Positions 54,547 through 62,440 of a DNA stretch of 64,000 nt are shown in pieces. The position numbers and the translations under genes were made by a program. This stretch comes from Roseinatronobacter monicus (GTDB taxonomy: Bacteria; Pseudomonadota; Alphaproteobacteria; Rhodobacterales; Rhodobacteraceae). The stretch lies in contig NZ_VFPT01000001.1 of the NCBI RefSeq assembly GCF_006716865.1, positions 2,909,001 to 2,973,000 on the forward strand, given 5' to 3'. Positions within the stretch are counted from its first letter, which is position 1. Each line of letters opens with the position of its first letter. The notes below the pieces were generated by a model. The model saw only the letters and a program-made list of their open reading frames with translations. It had not been told where the DNA came from and did no database searches.

Positions 54547-56574
54547 TCATCTTTCCGGCCGCTCGGGCGGGCGGGGCTGCTCCCCCGCGCCGGTGGTCAC
54601 GACGATTTCCAGATCTGCTTCGTCAGGCGTTTCAGCAGCGTCCCGCTCGGTGTCGGGCGCATCGCCCGTGCGTTCTTGTGTCGCTTCTGCCGCCGATTCG
54701 CCCAGCAACCTGAACTCGATGCGACGGTTCGCCTCGCGCCCCGATGCCGTTGAATTATCGGCAACGGGAAACTCTGGGCCGTAACCTTCGGCAACAAATT
54801 CCGACACCAGGATACCACGCGCGGACAGGGCCGCGACAACCGCCTCGGCGCGCTGCTGGCTAAGGCGCATATTCGTCTCTAGCCGGCCCTGACTGTCGGT
54901 GTGCCCTGCGACTTCCATCTCAAGCCGCCCGCAATCGCGCAGGATTTCGGCTATCTTGTCGATCACCCGACCGGCCCCCGACACAATAGACGCAGAGCCG
55001 GGATCGAATGTGATCTGCTGTTCTTCCAGCACCTCGGTGATCCAAGCCTCGCAGCGCGCAGGTGTGGGCCGCATGGCGACGGGATCAAACCGCTCATCAT
55101 AGCGGATATTCAGGTTGAAAACCGCCCCGCGCCCAAGCTGTTCGGCCACCGCGCGCGAAATCGTGTCAGAGGCAGACGCGTCACCTGACACGCCGCTTAT
55201 GTCAAACCGGTCGGCCCGCACGCGCACCTGACCATGTTCCAGTTGTGCCAGCGTATCTATCGCAAGCATTGCGCGCACGGGCCAGCCGCCGGGCAAGTCG
55301 GGGTCAAGCCGGGCATTGATACGCACTGCATTCAGCCCGAATTCTGTCCGCGCCATAGAATAGACTGCATCGCGCAATCGCTCATCCGTCAAATGCCCGC
55401 GCAGGAGGACAATACCCTCTGAATCGCGGCTGGCGACAAACTCGATTGCGTCGCCATCACGGTCCAGGCCTTCGCCGTCGGGGGGGGGCAAGCGCTGTGC
55501 ATCCAGCGAAAACACGTCTGGCAACTGGCGCTCCAACTCTGCGGCGGCGCGGTCAAACTGCTCTGCTGAGACTGAATTCGGCACCACAAGCGACACATCG
55601 GTGTCCGCGATGGTGACACTGCCAGTGCCCAGCACGCCCAGTGCGTCAATCGACTCGGTTGCGGCCACCTGCCAGCGCGGTGAGGGACTGCCCAATCCGA
55701 TGGTGCAATCAATAATCCCTTGCGCGCCCGCAGCCCTGCCGCTGCGCAAAATGGCGGTGCGCGCCTCGGATGTGTCCGCCGAACAGGCATCGAACCGCGC
55801 GCCCGACTCCTCTATGACGAAACGCAGTGTGAAGGGCGTCAGCACGGGGCGGGGCGCTGAGATATTGATACTGGCAATCAGGCCGCGCGGGCGCTGGCGC
55901 ATCAGCTTGTCGCGCATTTCATCGCGTTGCCGGGCGCTGTCGGCCAGCCCTGTCACTTCGACCTGATCGGCGGATATGGAAATCTTGCTGGCGGGGATCG
56001 ACGCCAACGCTTCCAGCCCGAAACCGACAGCCCTGTCCCAACCAAAGGGCACCGGATGACTGGCCGTCTCCAACATGTTGACGACAGAGATTTCGGGATC
56101 AATCGCTTCGATCCGGGCGATAATACCGTCGGTATCAAGACTTGTGGGAACCAGCCCGATCACCGACACATCCAGCCCATTACGCAAGATTTCCAGCAAG
56201 AAGCGCGGCGCGGCAATTTCCATCGACGGGGCGACCTGAATGTCATCAATCACACGTTCTGCCGCGACAACAGTCGAAACAGCGCTGAGCGCACGAAAGC
56301 GCGCGGCTTCGCTTTCTGCCTCGCCGCGCAGTGTCAGCAACAGCCCGTCCGTCTGCACTTCGGCCCAGTCGATTTCGCTTTCGGCAAGGACAGCATGCGC
56401 ATCGCGCGCGACCACGTGTTCTATCCCGCGAACCGCAAATGTGGCGGCACCGATTGCCAGCACAATAGCCAGTGCGAAAATGCCACCCATCAGAACATAC
56501 GCTTTGTATGATCCGATTTTCGCAACACGCAACCCACGCAGATTATGCGCGACATTTATCAGTCGTTCTTTCAT
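54547..56574 (-). CDS. OmpA-family protein with BON-like repeats
   Basis: A 675-residue protein. A single membrane helix lies at about residues 26-50. Several BON-like alpha/beta repeats follow (around 60-115, 120-250 and 380-480), which may bind phospholipids or hydrophobic ligands. The C-terminal OmpA domain (about 520-630) carries GHTDSQG, LSQQRAEAVVAAL and GREANRRIEF, the peptidoglycan-binding motifs. The last 50 residues are acidic and proline-rich. It should tie the inner membrane to the cell wall. Similar proteins are common in Rhodobacterales but have no assigned role. Confidence 0.8.
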   Translation of the reverse strand: MKERLINVAHNLRGLRVAKIGSYKAYVLMGGIFALAIVLAIGAATFAVRGIEHVVARDAHAVLAESEIDWAEVQTDGLLLTLRGEAESEAARFRALSAVSTVVAAERVIDDIQVAPSMEIAAPRFLLEILRNGLDVSVIGLVPTSLDTDGIIARIEAIDPEISVVNMLETASHPVPFGWDRAVGFGLEALASIPASKISISADQVEVTGLADSARQRDEMRDKLMRQRPRGLIASINISAPRPVLTPFTLRFVIEESGARFDACSADTSEARTAILRSGRAAGAQGIIDCTIGLGSPSPRWQVAATESIDALGVLGTGSVTIADTDVSLVVPNSVSAEQFDRAAAELERQLPDVFSLDAQRLPPPDGEGLDRDGDAIEFVASRDSEGIVLLRGHLTDERLRDAVYSMARTEFGLNAVRINARLDPDLPGGWPVRAMLAIDTLAQLEHGQVRVRADRFDISGVSGDASASDTISRAVAEQLGRGAVFNLNIRYDERFDPVAMRPTPARCEAWITEVLEEQQITFDPGSASIVSGAGRVIDKIAEILRDCGRLEMEVAGHTDSQGRLETNMRLSQQRAEAVVAALSARGILVSEFVAEGYGPEFPVADNSTASGREANRRIEFRLLGESAAEATQERTGDAPDTERDAAETPDEADLEIVVTTGAGEQPRPPERPER

Positions 56575-56609
56575 GCCGGTCCCCTAGCGCCTTGGTGCAG
56601 TGGGCGCAA

Positions 56610-57590
56610 TCACACGAATAAGGTGATGGCAAGAAACAGCGCAGCCAACAAGCCCGCGTCCCGGTTTGACCGGAACAGTCGCAAGCACATTTGCGTGTCA
56701 TCAATGTCAAGTTTGCTAAGTTGCCAGTTCATATGCCAGCCCATTGCCCATGCCCCCGCAAGGCCCAATGACATCTTCAACGGGTCCGCCAGCGGGGCCA
56801 GCGCATAGATCACCGACAGCGACATCAGCACGACTGTGGCAATCAAGAACCCGCGCAGCCAAGTTTCTGTATTCTCGGCAAACAGGCGCGCGGTGGATTT
56901 CACGCCGATCAATTCGTCATCTTCGCGGTCCATATGGGCATAGATCGTGTCATAGAACAGCGTCCAGCTTATACCTGCCAGATACAGAAACACCGCAGGC
57001 AGGCCCAATGCGCCAGTCTGCGCCGTCCATGCCAGCAGTGCACCCCAGTTGAAGGCCAGCCCCAAAAACACCTGCGGCCACCATGTGAACCGCTTGGCAA
57101 AGGGATAAATCGCCACAAGGCCAAGCGACAATACCCCAAGGCCCACCGCCGCCCAGTTGAAGGTGATGAGGATCAGCGCCGCAACACCGGCCTGCACCCC
57201 CATCCAGATCCCAGCCTCCTTGACCGAGACTTGACCCGACGGGATCGGCCGCGACCGGGTCCGCGCCACCTTGTCGTCAATGTCGCGGTCGGTGATGTCA
57301 TTCCATGTGCAGCCTGCCCCCCGCATCAGAAAGGCACCAATCCCGCAGCCCACAAAGATCCACACGGTCAGCCAGCCCGCTGTCTCGGGGAACGCTGCCG
57401 CGCCCAGAAACACCCCCCACCAGCACGGCAACAGCAACAACCATGTTCCAATGGGCCGGTCGGCGCGCGACAGGCGCAGATAGGGTTTCAGGTCGGGCGG
57501 TGCATAACGATCCACCCAATTGGCGTTATAGGCGTCAGCCACGCTGTCATCAGGGGTCGCACCCTCTGGCCTTTGGTCGTTTCCGGTCAT
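56610..57590 (-). CDS. ubiA: 4-hydroxybenzoate polyprenyltransferase
   Basis: A 326-residue inner-membrane enzyme that joins a polyprenyl chain to 4-hydroxybenzoate in ubiquinone synthesis. The first aspartate-rich motif NDITDRDIDD is at residues 97-106 and the second, DREDDELIGVKSTA, near 224-237. Nine hydrophobic segments are visible. The ATG at 57590 was chosen because the 144 residues of the longer frame overlap rsmE and lack similarity. It is divergent from rsmE with only 12 bases between starts. Confidence 0.93.
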   Translation of the reverse strand: MTGNDQRPEGATPDDSVADAYNANWVDRYAPPDLKPYLRLSRADRPIGTWLLLLPCWWGVFLGAAAFPETAGWLTVWIFVGCGIGAFLMRGAGCTWNDITDRDIDDKVARTRSRPIPSGQVSVKEAGIWMGVQAGVAALILITFNWAAVGLGVLSLGLVAIYPFAKRFTWWPQVFLGLAFNWGALLAWTAQTGALGLPAVFLYLAGISWTLFYDTIYAHMDREDDELIGVKSTARLFAENTETWLRGFLIATVVLMSLSVIYALAPLADPLKMSLGLAGAWAMGWHMNWQLSKLDIDDTQMCLRLFRSNRDAGLLAALFLAITLFV

Positions 57591-57602
57591 AGTCTTGGCC
57601 TC

Positions 57603-58337
57603 ATGGACAGCAACATCATCCGCGCGAAAATTCGCCTCTTTGTAGAGCAGGCTTTGGGTCAGGGGCAAGAGATTGCCCTGTCGCAGGCCCATGCCCATTA
57701 TCTTGGCAATGTCTTGCGCAAGGGAACAGGCGCGCAAATCGCCCTGTTCAACAACCGCGATGGCGAATGGCTGGCCGAACTGACCGAGGTCGGGCGGCGG
57801 GGCGCGCAGGCTGTGTGCCTTGGCCAATCCGCCCCCCAGCGGATGCCCCCGGACCTGTGGCTTGTCTTTGCGCCCATCAAAAAGGCACGGACTGATTTCA
57901 TTGTAGAAAAGGCAGCTGAACTGGGGGCGGCGCGCATTGTGCCTGTTCAGACGGAGTTCACCAATTCCGAGCGTATCCGCCAAGACCGCCTGCAAGCCCA
58001 CGCGGTCGAGGCCGCCGAGCAATGCGGCGGCACATACGTGCCAGAGGTGGCCGATTTACAGCCCTTGTCGCGCCTGTTGCAGGACTGGCCCGAGGGGCGC
58101 GCGCTGATCTGGGCGGATGAAGGCTTGGCCGAAACGGTCAGCACAGCCCCCCTGCCCGCTGCCCCCGCCGCGATTCTGATCGGCCCCGAAGGCGGGTTTT
58201 CGCAGGCAGAGCGCGCGCGTCTGCGCGGCATGGCGCAGGTGCGCCCCATTGCCCTTGGCCCGCGCATACTGCGCGCCGATACGGCTGCCGTTGCCGCGCT
58301 GACACTGTGGCAAAACGCCCAAGGGGATTGGGGATGA
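57603..58337 (+). CDS. rsmE: 16S rRNA m3U1498 methyltransferase
   Basis: A 244-residue SPOUT methyltransferase. The N-terminal PUA-like domain is at about residues 1-75 with HYLGNVLRKGTG, and the knotted C-terminal domain has AAELGAARIVPVQTEFT near 107-123 and LIGPEGGFS near 192-200, which bind S-adenosylmethionine. It methylates U1498 near the decoding site. ATG at 57603 gives the usual MDSNIIRAKIRLF start; upstream codons overlap ubiA in antisense. No strong ribosome site is visible, so its message could be nearly leaderless. Confidence 0.93.
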   Translation: MDSNIIRAKIRLFVEQALGQGQEIALSQAHAHYLGNVLRKGTGAQIALFNNRDGEWLAELTEVGRRGAQAVCLGQSAPQRMPPDLWLVFAPIKKARTDFIVEKAAELGAARIVPVQTEFTNSERIRQDRLQAHAVEAAEQCGGTYVPEVADLQPLSRLLQDWPEGRALIWADEGLAETVSTAPLPAAPAAILIGPEGGFSQAERARLRGMAQVRPIALGPRILRADTAAVAALTLWQNAQGDWG

Positions 58338-59296
58338 TCGCGCCGGTTCAAAACTTTCTGAACACGCGCAGGCAGTTTCAGGCACTCGCAGACGCCATAA
58401 AGACGGGTTTTCCAGATGACCCACCCGTTCTGACCCGCCTGATAAAGAGCGATGCAAAGGGCCGTGTCGCCGAAGCGCGCTGGCGCAACAAGGCGGTCAT
58501 CGTCAAACAGATCGCCGCTGATGACCCTGTCGCCACACTCCGCGCGCTGGAGCAAGAACACGACCGCCTGCGCGGGGTGTTTCCCCATCGCAACCTGCAT
58601 TTTGCGGCATATCTGGCAACATCCGCAGCACAGGGGCTGGCGATTCTTCCCTTCGCCCCCGGCATTCGCATTGACGAGGTGATCTGCGGCGCAGAACCGC
58701 AAACCCGGCTTGAAATCGCAACGGCCTGCGCCGCTTGGTTGGCGCGCAGCATGGAGGGGCAACGCAGTTGCGGCAGCTTCAGCCCCGATTTCTGGATTAA
58801 ATCCCTGCGCCGCGAAATCGGGGGCGCTGATTTATCCGCGTCGGATGCAGCGCTGCTGAACGCGGTTGTCGTACATTTGCGCAAACTCGCCCCCGGTTTA
58901 CGCGGCGGACCGGTGCCGCGCGGCCCGATTCACAGCGATTTCTCGTCGCAAAACATTTTTTGGGACACGCAGACAGCACGGCTGACGGTTTTTGATGTGC
59001 AAGGCGAGTCTATCGGCCCCATATCGCAAGATACTGCGCGACTGCTCTGCGACCTTACATTCAAGCGGCTGCGCGATACCCCCGACATCGCACTGGATCG
59101 CGGGCTATGTGCCGAGTTGCGCGCAGCCGTGATGGAAAACCCCGAACTTGACCACCCCGATCCACCCGCAGGTTTCATGGATTTCACGACCGGCTACCGG
59201 CAGGGCATGTTCTTGTTGGGCAAGCTGGATCACCATCTGGGGTATTACGCGCGTATCGGCATTCGCAACTGGTTGGAGAGCGCCCCATGTCCCTGA
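58334..59296 (+). CDS. aminoglycoside phosphotransferase-like (APH) kinase-fold protein
   Basis: A 320-residue protein with the APH/choline-kinase fold. The catalytic loop HSDFSSQN (residues 200-207) has Asp202 and Asn207, and Asp221 in VFDVQGE replaces the DFG-type metal-binding aspartate. The N-terminal lobe has a probable lysine at VIVKQI (about 58). This form is common in alphaproteobacteria and is not proof of drug resistance; substrates may be sugars or metabolites. The start overlaps the rsmE stop (ATGA), and the stop overlaps the next gene by 10 bases. Confidence 0.75.
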   Translation: MIAPVQNFLNTRRQFQALADAIKTGFPDDPPVLTRLIKSDAKGRVAEARWRNKAVIVKQIAADDPVATLRALEQEHDRLRGVFPHRNLHFAAYLATSAAQGLAILPFAPGIRIDEVICGAEPQTRLEIATACAAWLARSMEGQRSCGSFSPDFWIKSLRREIGGADLSASDAALLNAVVVHLRKLAPGLRGGPVPRGPIHSDFSSQNIFWDTQTARLTVFDVQGESIGPISQDTARLLCDLTFKRLRDTPDIALDRGLCAELRAAVMENPELDHPDPPAGFMDFTTGYRQGMFLLGKLDHHLGYYARIGIRNWLESAPCP

Positions 59297-59811
59297 TCCG
59301 CCCCGAACTGATTGCCCTGACAAAACGCTGGTCCGAGGTTCTGACAGGCTTGGGCGTGGCGCTGTTTGGCCTATGGGCGTTGCAGGCACGTGACAGTTTT
59401 TTCCAATTTCTCGCCATGCTTGTTATTCTGACCGGTCTTGGCATTGCCATCATCGGATGGCGTAGGCTGCGCTTTCGCCGCGCCGAGGCAGGGCCGGGCG
59501 TAGTGCAGGTGATTGAAGGCCAAATCTCTTATTTCGGGCCAGAAGAAGGCGGCTTCATCGCATTGAACGATTTGGTCGAATTGCACCTGATCGATGCAGC
59601 ACAGACTTGGCTGATGGTGGCACAAGATGACACACGGCTGGAAATTCCGGTCGCGGCAGCGGGCAGCGAGGCTTTGTTTGACGCGTTCGCCACCTTGCCA
59701 GAGCTGCGCATGCAAGCCCTGCTCGACGCCCTGAACGCCCCCGAACCACCGCTTGCGCGCGCGATCTGGATGCACCCGTCGCGGCGGATGCGTCATTTAC
59801 GGCTGCACTGA
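59287..59811 (+). CDS. conserved membrane protein of unknown function
   Basis: A 174-residue protein. Two hydrophobic helices, at about residues 16-34 and 38-58, form a membrane hairpin; the C-terminal 115 residues are soluble, with a beta-rich domain (EGQISYFGPEEGG to RLEIPVAAAG) and a basic end. The start overlaps the APH-like gene by 10 bases, so it belongs to the rsmE run. I recognise no named family. Confidence 0.68.
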   Translation: MSLIRPELIALTKRWSEVLTGLGVALFGLWALQARDSFFQFLAMLVILTGLGIAIIGWRRLRFRRAEAGPGVVQVIEGQISYFGPEEGGFIALNDLVELHLIDAAQTWLMVAQDDTRLEIPVAAAGSEALFDAFATLPELRMQALLDALNAPEPPLARAIWMHPSRRMRHLRLH

Positions 59812-59879
59812 GGCTTGACTTGGCGGCGCGCAGACTCCAAGTCTGCCCACTAGGCAAGAACCAGCAGATCGGAGCGCTC

Positions 59880-61250
59880 ATGTCCATTCCCCAGACCGGC
59901 GGCGGTCCGATTGAAGACATTTCTCAACTGGCCGAATACTTGGCCGAGGGCTGCAAGCCCAAGCAGGATTGGCGCATCGGCACCGAGCACGAGAAATTCG
60001 GCTATTGTCACGACACGCTGAACCCCCTGCCCTATGACGGCCCCCGTTCCATCAAGGCCATGCTGGAAGGGCTGCGCGACCGCTTTGGTTGGGCGCCGGT
60101 GCTGGAAGGGGACAAAATTATCGGGCTGGAAAAAGACGGCGCGAATGTCTCGCTGGAACCGGGCGGGCAGTTGGAACTGTCCGGCGCGCCACTGGAAACC
60201 ATCCACCAGACCTGTGACGAGGTGAACCATCACCTGCGCGAAGTGCGCAGCGTCGCCGATGAGATTGGCGTGGGGTTCATCGGGCTGGGTGCCGCCCCGA
60301 TCTGGAGCCATGAGCAAATGCCGGTCATGCCCAAGGGCCGCTACAAGCTGATGACCGATTACATGGACCGCGTCGGCACCATGGGCAAGACCATGATGTA
60401 CCGCACCTGCACTGTGCAGGTGAATCTCGACTTCTCGTCCGAGGCGGACATGGTGCAGAAACTGCGCGTGGCACTGGCCTTGCAACCTGTGGCAACGGCG
60501 CTGTTTGCCAACTCTCCGTTCCTTGACGGCAAACCCAACGGCCACAAAAGCTGGCGCGCGCGCGTCTGGCGCGATCTGGACGCTGCCCGCACCGGCATGT
60601 TGCCTTTCGTGTTCGAGGATGGCTTCGGGTTTGAAGCATGGGTGCAATATGCCCTCGATGTGCCGATGTATTTTGTTTATCGTGACGGCAAGTATATCGA
60701 CGCATTGGGCCAAAGCTTCCGCGACTTTTTGCAAGGGAAACTGCCCGCCCTGCCCGGCGAGGTTCCCACGTTTTCGGACTGGGCTGACCATCTGACAACC
60801 ATCTTCCCCGAAGCGCGTATCAAGAAATTCATCGAAATGCGCGGGGCCGATGGCGGCCCTTGGCGACGCCTTTGCGCGCTGCCCGCCTTCTGGGTCGGGC
60901 TGACCTATGACCAATCCGCGCTGGATGCCGCGTGGGATCTGGCCAAGTCGCTGGACGCAGAAACCCGCGACGCGTTGCGCATCGCGGCCTCGGTCGACGG
61001 GTTGCAGGGGCAAGCAGGCGGCGTCAAGCTGCATGATCTGGCGCGCGAAGTGGTAAGCATTGCCGAAGCTGGTCTGAAAGCCCGTGCCTGCCCCGGTGCA
61101 GGCGGTATGCTGCCCGATGAGTCGCATTTCCTGAACGCGCTGAAAGAAAGCGTCGAGACGGGCCAGATCCCCGCAGATGAACTGCTGGCCCGCTATCATG
61201 GCGACTGGCAGGGCGATCTGACGCGGATTTATGCAGATTACAGCTACTGA
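59880..61250 (+). CDS. gshA: glutamate-cysteine ligase (plant/alphaproteobacterial type)
   Basis: A 456-residue enzyme for the first step of glutathione synthesis. It belongs to the class shared by plants and alphaproteobacteria: WRIGTEHEKFGY (about residues 32-43), LEPGGQLELSGAP near 95-107, and MYRTCTVQVNLDFSSEADM near 178-196 are diagnostic. The ATG at 59880 has GGAG directly upstream. A 7-base-pair hairpin, GCAGACT/AGTCTGC (59830-59846), lies in the gap before it. Redox regulation as in plant enzymes cannot be judged from sequence. Confidence 0.93.
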   Translation: MSIPQTGGGPIEDISQLAEYLAEGCKPKQDWRIGTEHEKFGYCHDTLNPLPYDGPRSIKAMLEGLRDRFGWAPVLEGDKIIGLEKDGANVSLEPGGQLELSGAPLETIHQTCDEVNHHLREVRSVADEIGVGFIGLGAAPIWSHEQMPVMPKGRYKLMTDYMDRVGTMGKTMMYRTCTVQVNLDFSSEADMVQKLRVALALQPVATALFANSPFLDGKPNGHKSWRARVWRDLDAARTGMLPFVFEDGFGFEAWVQYALDVPMYFVYRDGKYIDALGQSFRDFLQGKLPALPGEVPTFSDWADHLTTIFPEARIKKFIEMRGADGGPWRRLCALPAFWVGLTYDQSALDAAWDLAKSLDAETRDALRIAASVDGLQGQAGGVKLHDLAREVVSIAEAGLKARACPGAGGMLPDESHFLNALKESVETGQIPADELLARYHGDWQGDLTRIYADYSY

Positions 61251-61303
61251 CACGTTTTGCAGCCCTGCTTGACTAGGTGACAGGCAGGGTGCAATCAACA
61301 CCC

Positions 61304-62227
61304 ATGACGCAATCCAGCCCCCCCACCCCGGCAAAAGCAGGCACAAGCCCGCAGCGCTGGAAGCACTGGGCAGAAGACCGGCTTAGCGCGGTGCTTCTGG
61401 GGGCGGCACGCGTGTTGCCTTACCGGCAGCGCATTGCTGTGCTGGGATGGGTTGGCGCCAACATCATCGGCCCGATCGCAGGGTTGCGGCCACGTATCCG
61501 GGCCAATCTGGCCCTGATCGCCCCAGACCTGCCCGAACACGACATCCGCCGCTTGTGCCGCAGTGTTCCGGGCAACATGGCCCGCGCACTGGCGGAAACC
61601 TTTGCGGGGCAGGATTTCATTGACCATGTCAAGGACAGCCCCATCGAGGGGGGCGGTCTGGCCGCGCTGGAACAAGCGCGCGACACCGGCCAGCCTGTGG
61701 TTCTGGTCACAGCGCATCTGGGCAATTACGAGGCCGCGCGCATCGTCTTGCAGGAACGCGGCTGCAAGATTGCAGGCATCTACATGCCCATGCGCAACGA
61801 GGCGTTCAATGCGCGCTATGTGGCCGCCATGTCGCGCATTGGCACCCCGGTTTTCCCGCGCAACCGCACAGGGCTGGCGGGTTTGCTGAAATTCCTGCGG
61901 CGGGGCGGCATGATCGGGCTGGTCGCCGATCACTACATGGACCATGGCGAATTGATGGATTTCATGGGCCAGCCTGCGCGCACGGCGCTGTCATCGGCAG
62001 AGATTGCCTTGAAACAAGGCGCGTTGCTGGTGCCGGTCTATGGGATCAGACAGCCTGACGGGATCAGCTTTCGCGTGCGCGTAGAGCCGCCTGTTCCCCA
62101 TAGCGACCCCGCCACGATGACCCGCGCGCTGAATGCGTCAGTCGAAGCGCTGGTGCGCACGCATATGGATCAGTGGATGTGGTCGCACAAGCGTTGGAAA
62201 AAGAACAAGCGCCCCACGAAAACCTGA
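61304..62227 (+). CDS. LpxL-like lysophospholipid/lipid A acyltransferase
   Basis: A 307-residue acyltransferase. The catalytic HX4E motif is HLGNYE (His138 to Glu143), and GGMIGLVADHYMDHG near 208-222 is the second conserved block of the LpxL/HtrB family, which adds secondary acyl chains to lipid A in the inner membrane. The N-terminus has a moderately hydrophobic segment at about 45-60. ATG 61304 was chosen; a GTG at 61277 is in frame and has an equally weak ribosome site. The stop lies 1 base from the convergent ccoS stop. Confidence 0.85.
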   Translation: MTQSSPPTPAKAGTSPQRWKHWAEDRLSAVLLGAARVLPYRQRIAVLGWVGANIIGPIAGLRPRIRANLALIAPDLPEHDIRRLCRSVPGNMARALAETFAGQDFIDHVKDSPIEGGGLAALEQARDTGQPVVLVTAHLGNYEAARIVLQERGCKIAGIYMPMRNEAFNARYVAAMSRIGTPVFPRNRTGLAGLLKFLRRGGMIGLVADHYMDHGELMDFMGQPARTALSSAEIALKQGALLVPVYGIRQPDGISFRVRVEPPVPHSDPATMTRALNASVEALVRTHMDQWMWSHKRWKKNKRPTKT

Positions 62228-62228
62228 C

Positions 62229-62432
62229 TTACTTGTCCCTGGACGCAGGCTCGGACGCCTCTGGCTTGGGCGACACGGGTTTGGGCTTGTCGTCATAGCG
62301 CGTGTCGAGAATGCGCTGGCTGTCCCCGTCGGGGTCATCATACATGCCTTTGCGCAACGTCCATACGAATGCGCCCAGACCCAACAAGCCCAGAAACAGC
62401 GACACTGGTATCAGAATTGCCAGAACTTCCAT
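62229..62432 (-). CDS. ccoS: cbb3-type cytochrome oxidase assembly protein CcoS
   Basis: A 67-residue protein with one N-terminal transmembrane helix (residues 3-25) followed by the conserved KGMYDDPDGDSQRIL motif (28-42) and a proline-rich tail. CcoS is needed to place heme and copper in the cbb3 oxidase. The ATG at 62432 is 8 bases after the ccoI stop with GGGG upstream, and the pair is the standard end of a ccoGHIS cluster. Confidence 0.93.
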   Translation of the reverse strand: MEVLAILIPVSLFLGLLGLGAFVWTLRKGMYDDPDGDSQRILDTRYDDKPKPVSPKPEASEPASRDK

Positions 62433-62440
62433 TACGCCCC

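Noticed and set aside
58334..59296. Reading the APH-like protein as an antibiotic-resistance gene
   Set aside because: The kinase fold is shared by many metabolic enzymes; the gene sits in a conserved housekeeping run with normal base composition and no mobile-element marks.
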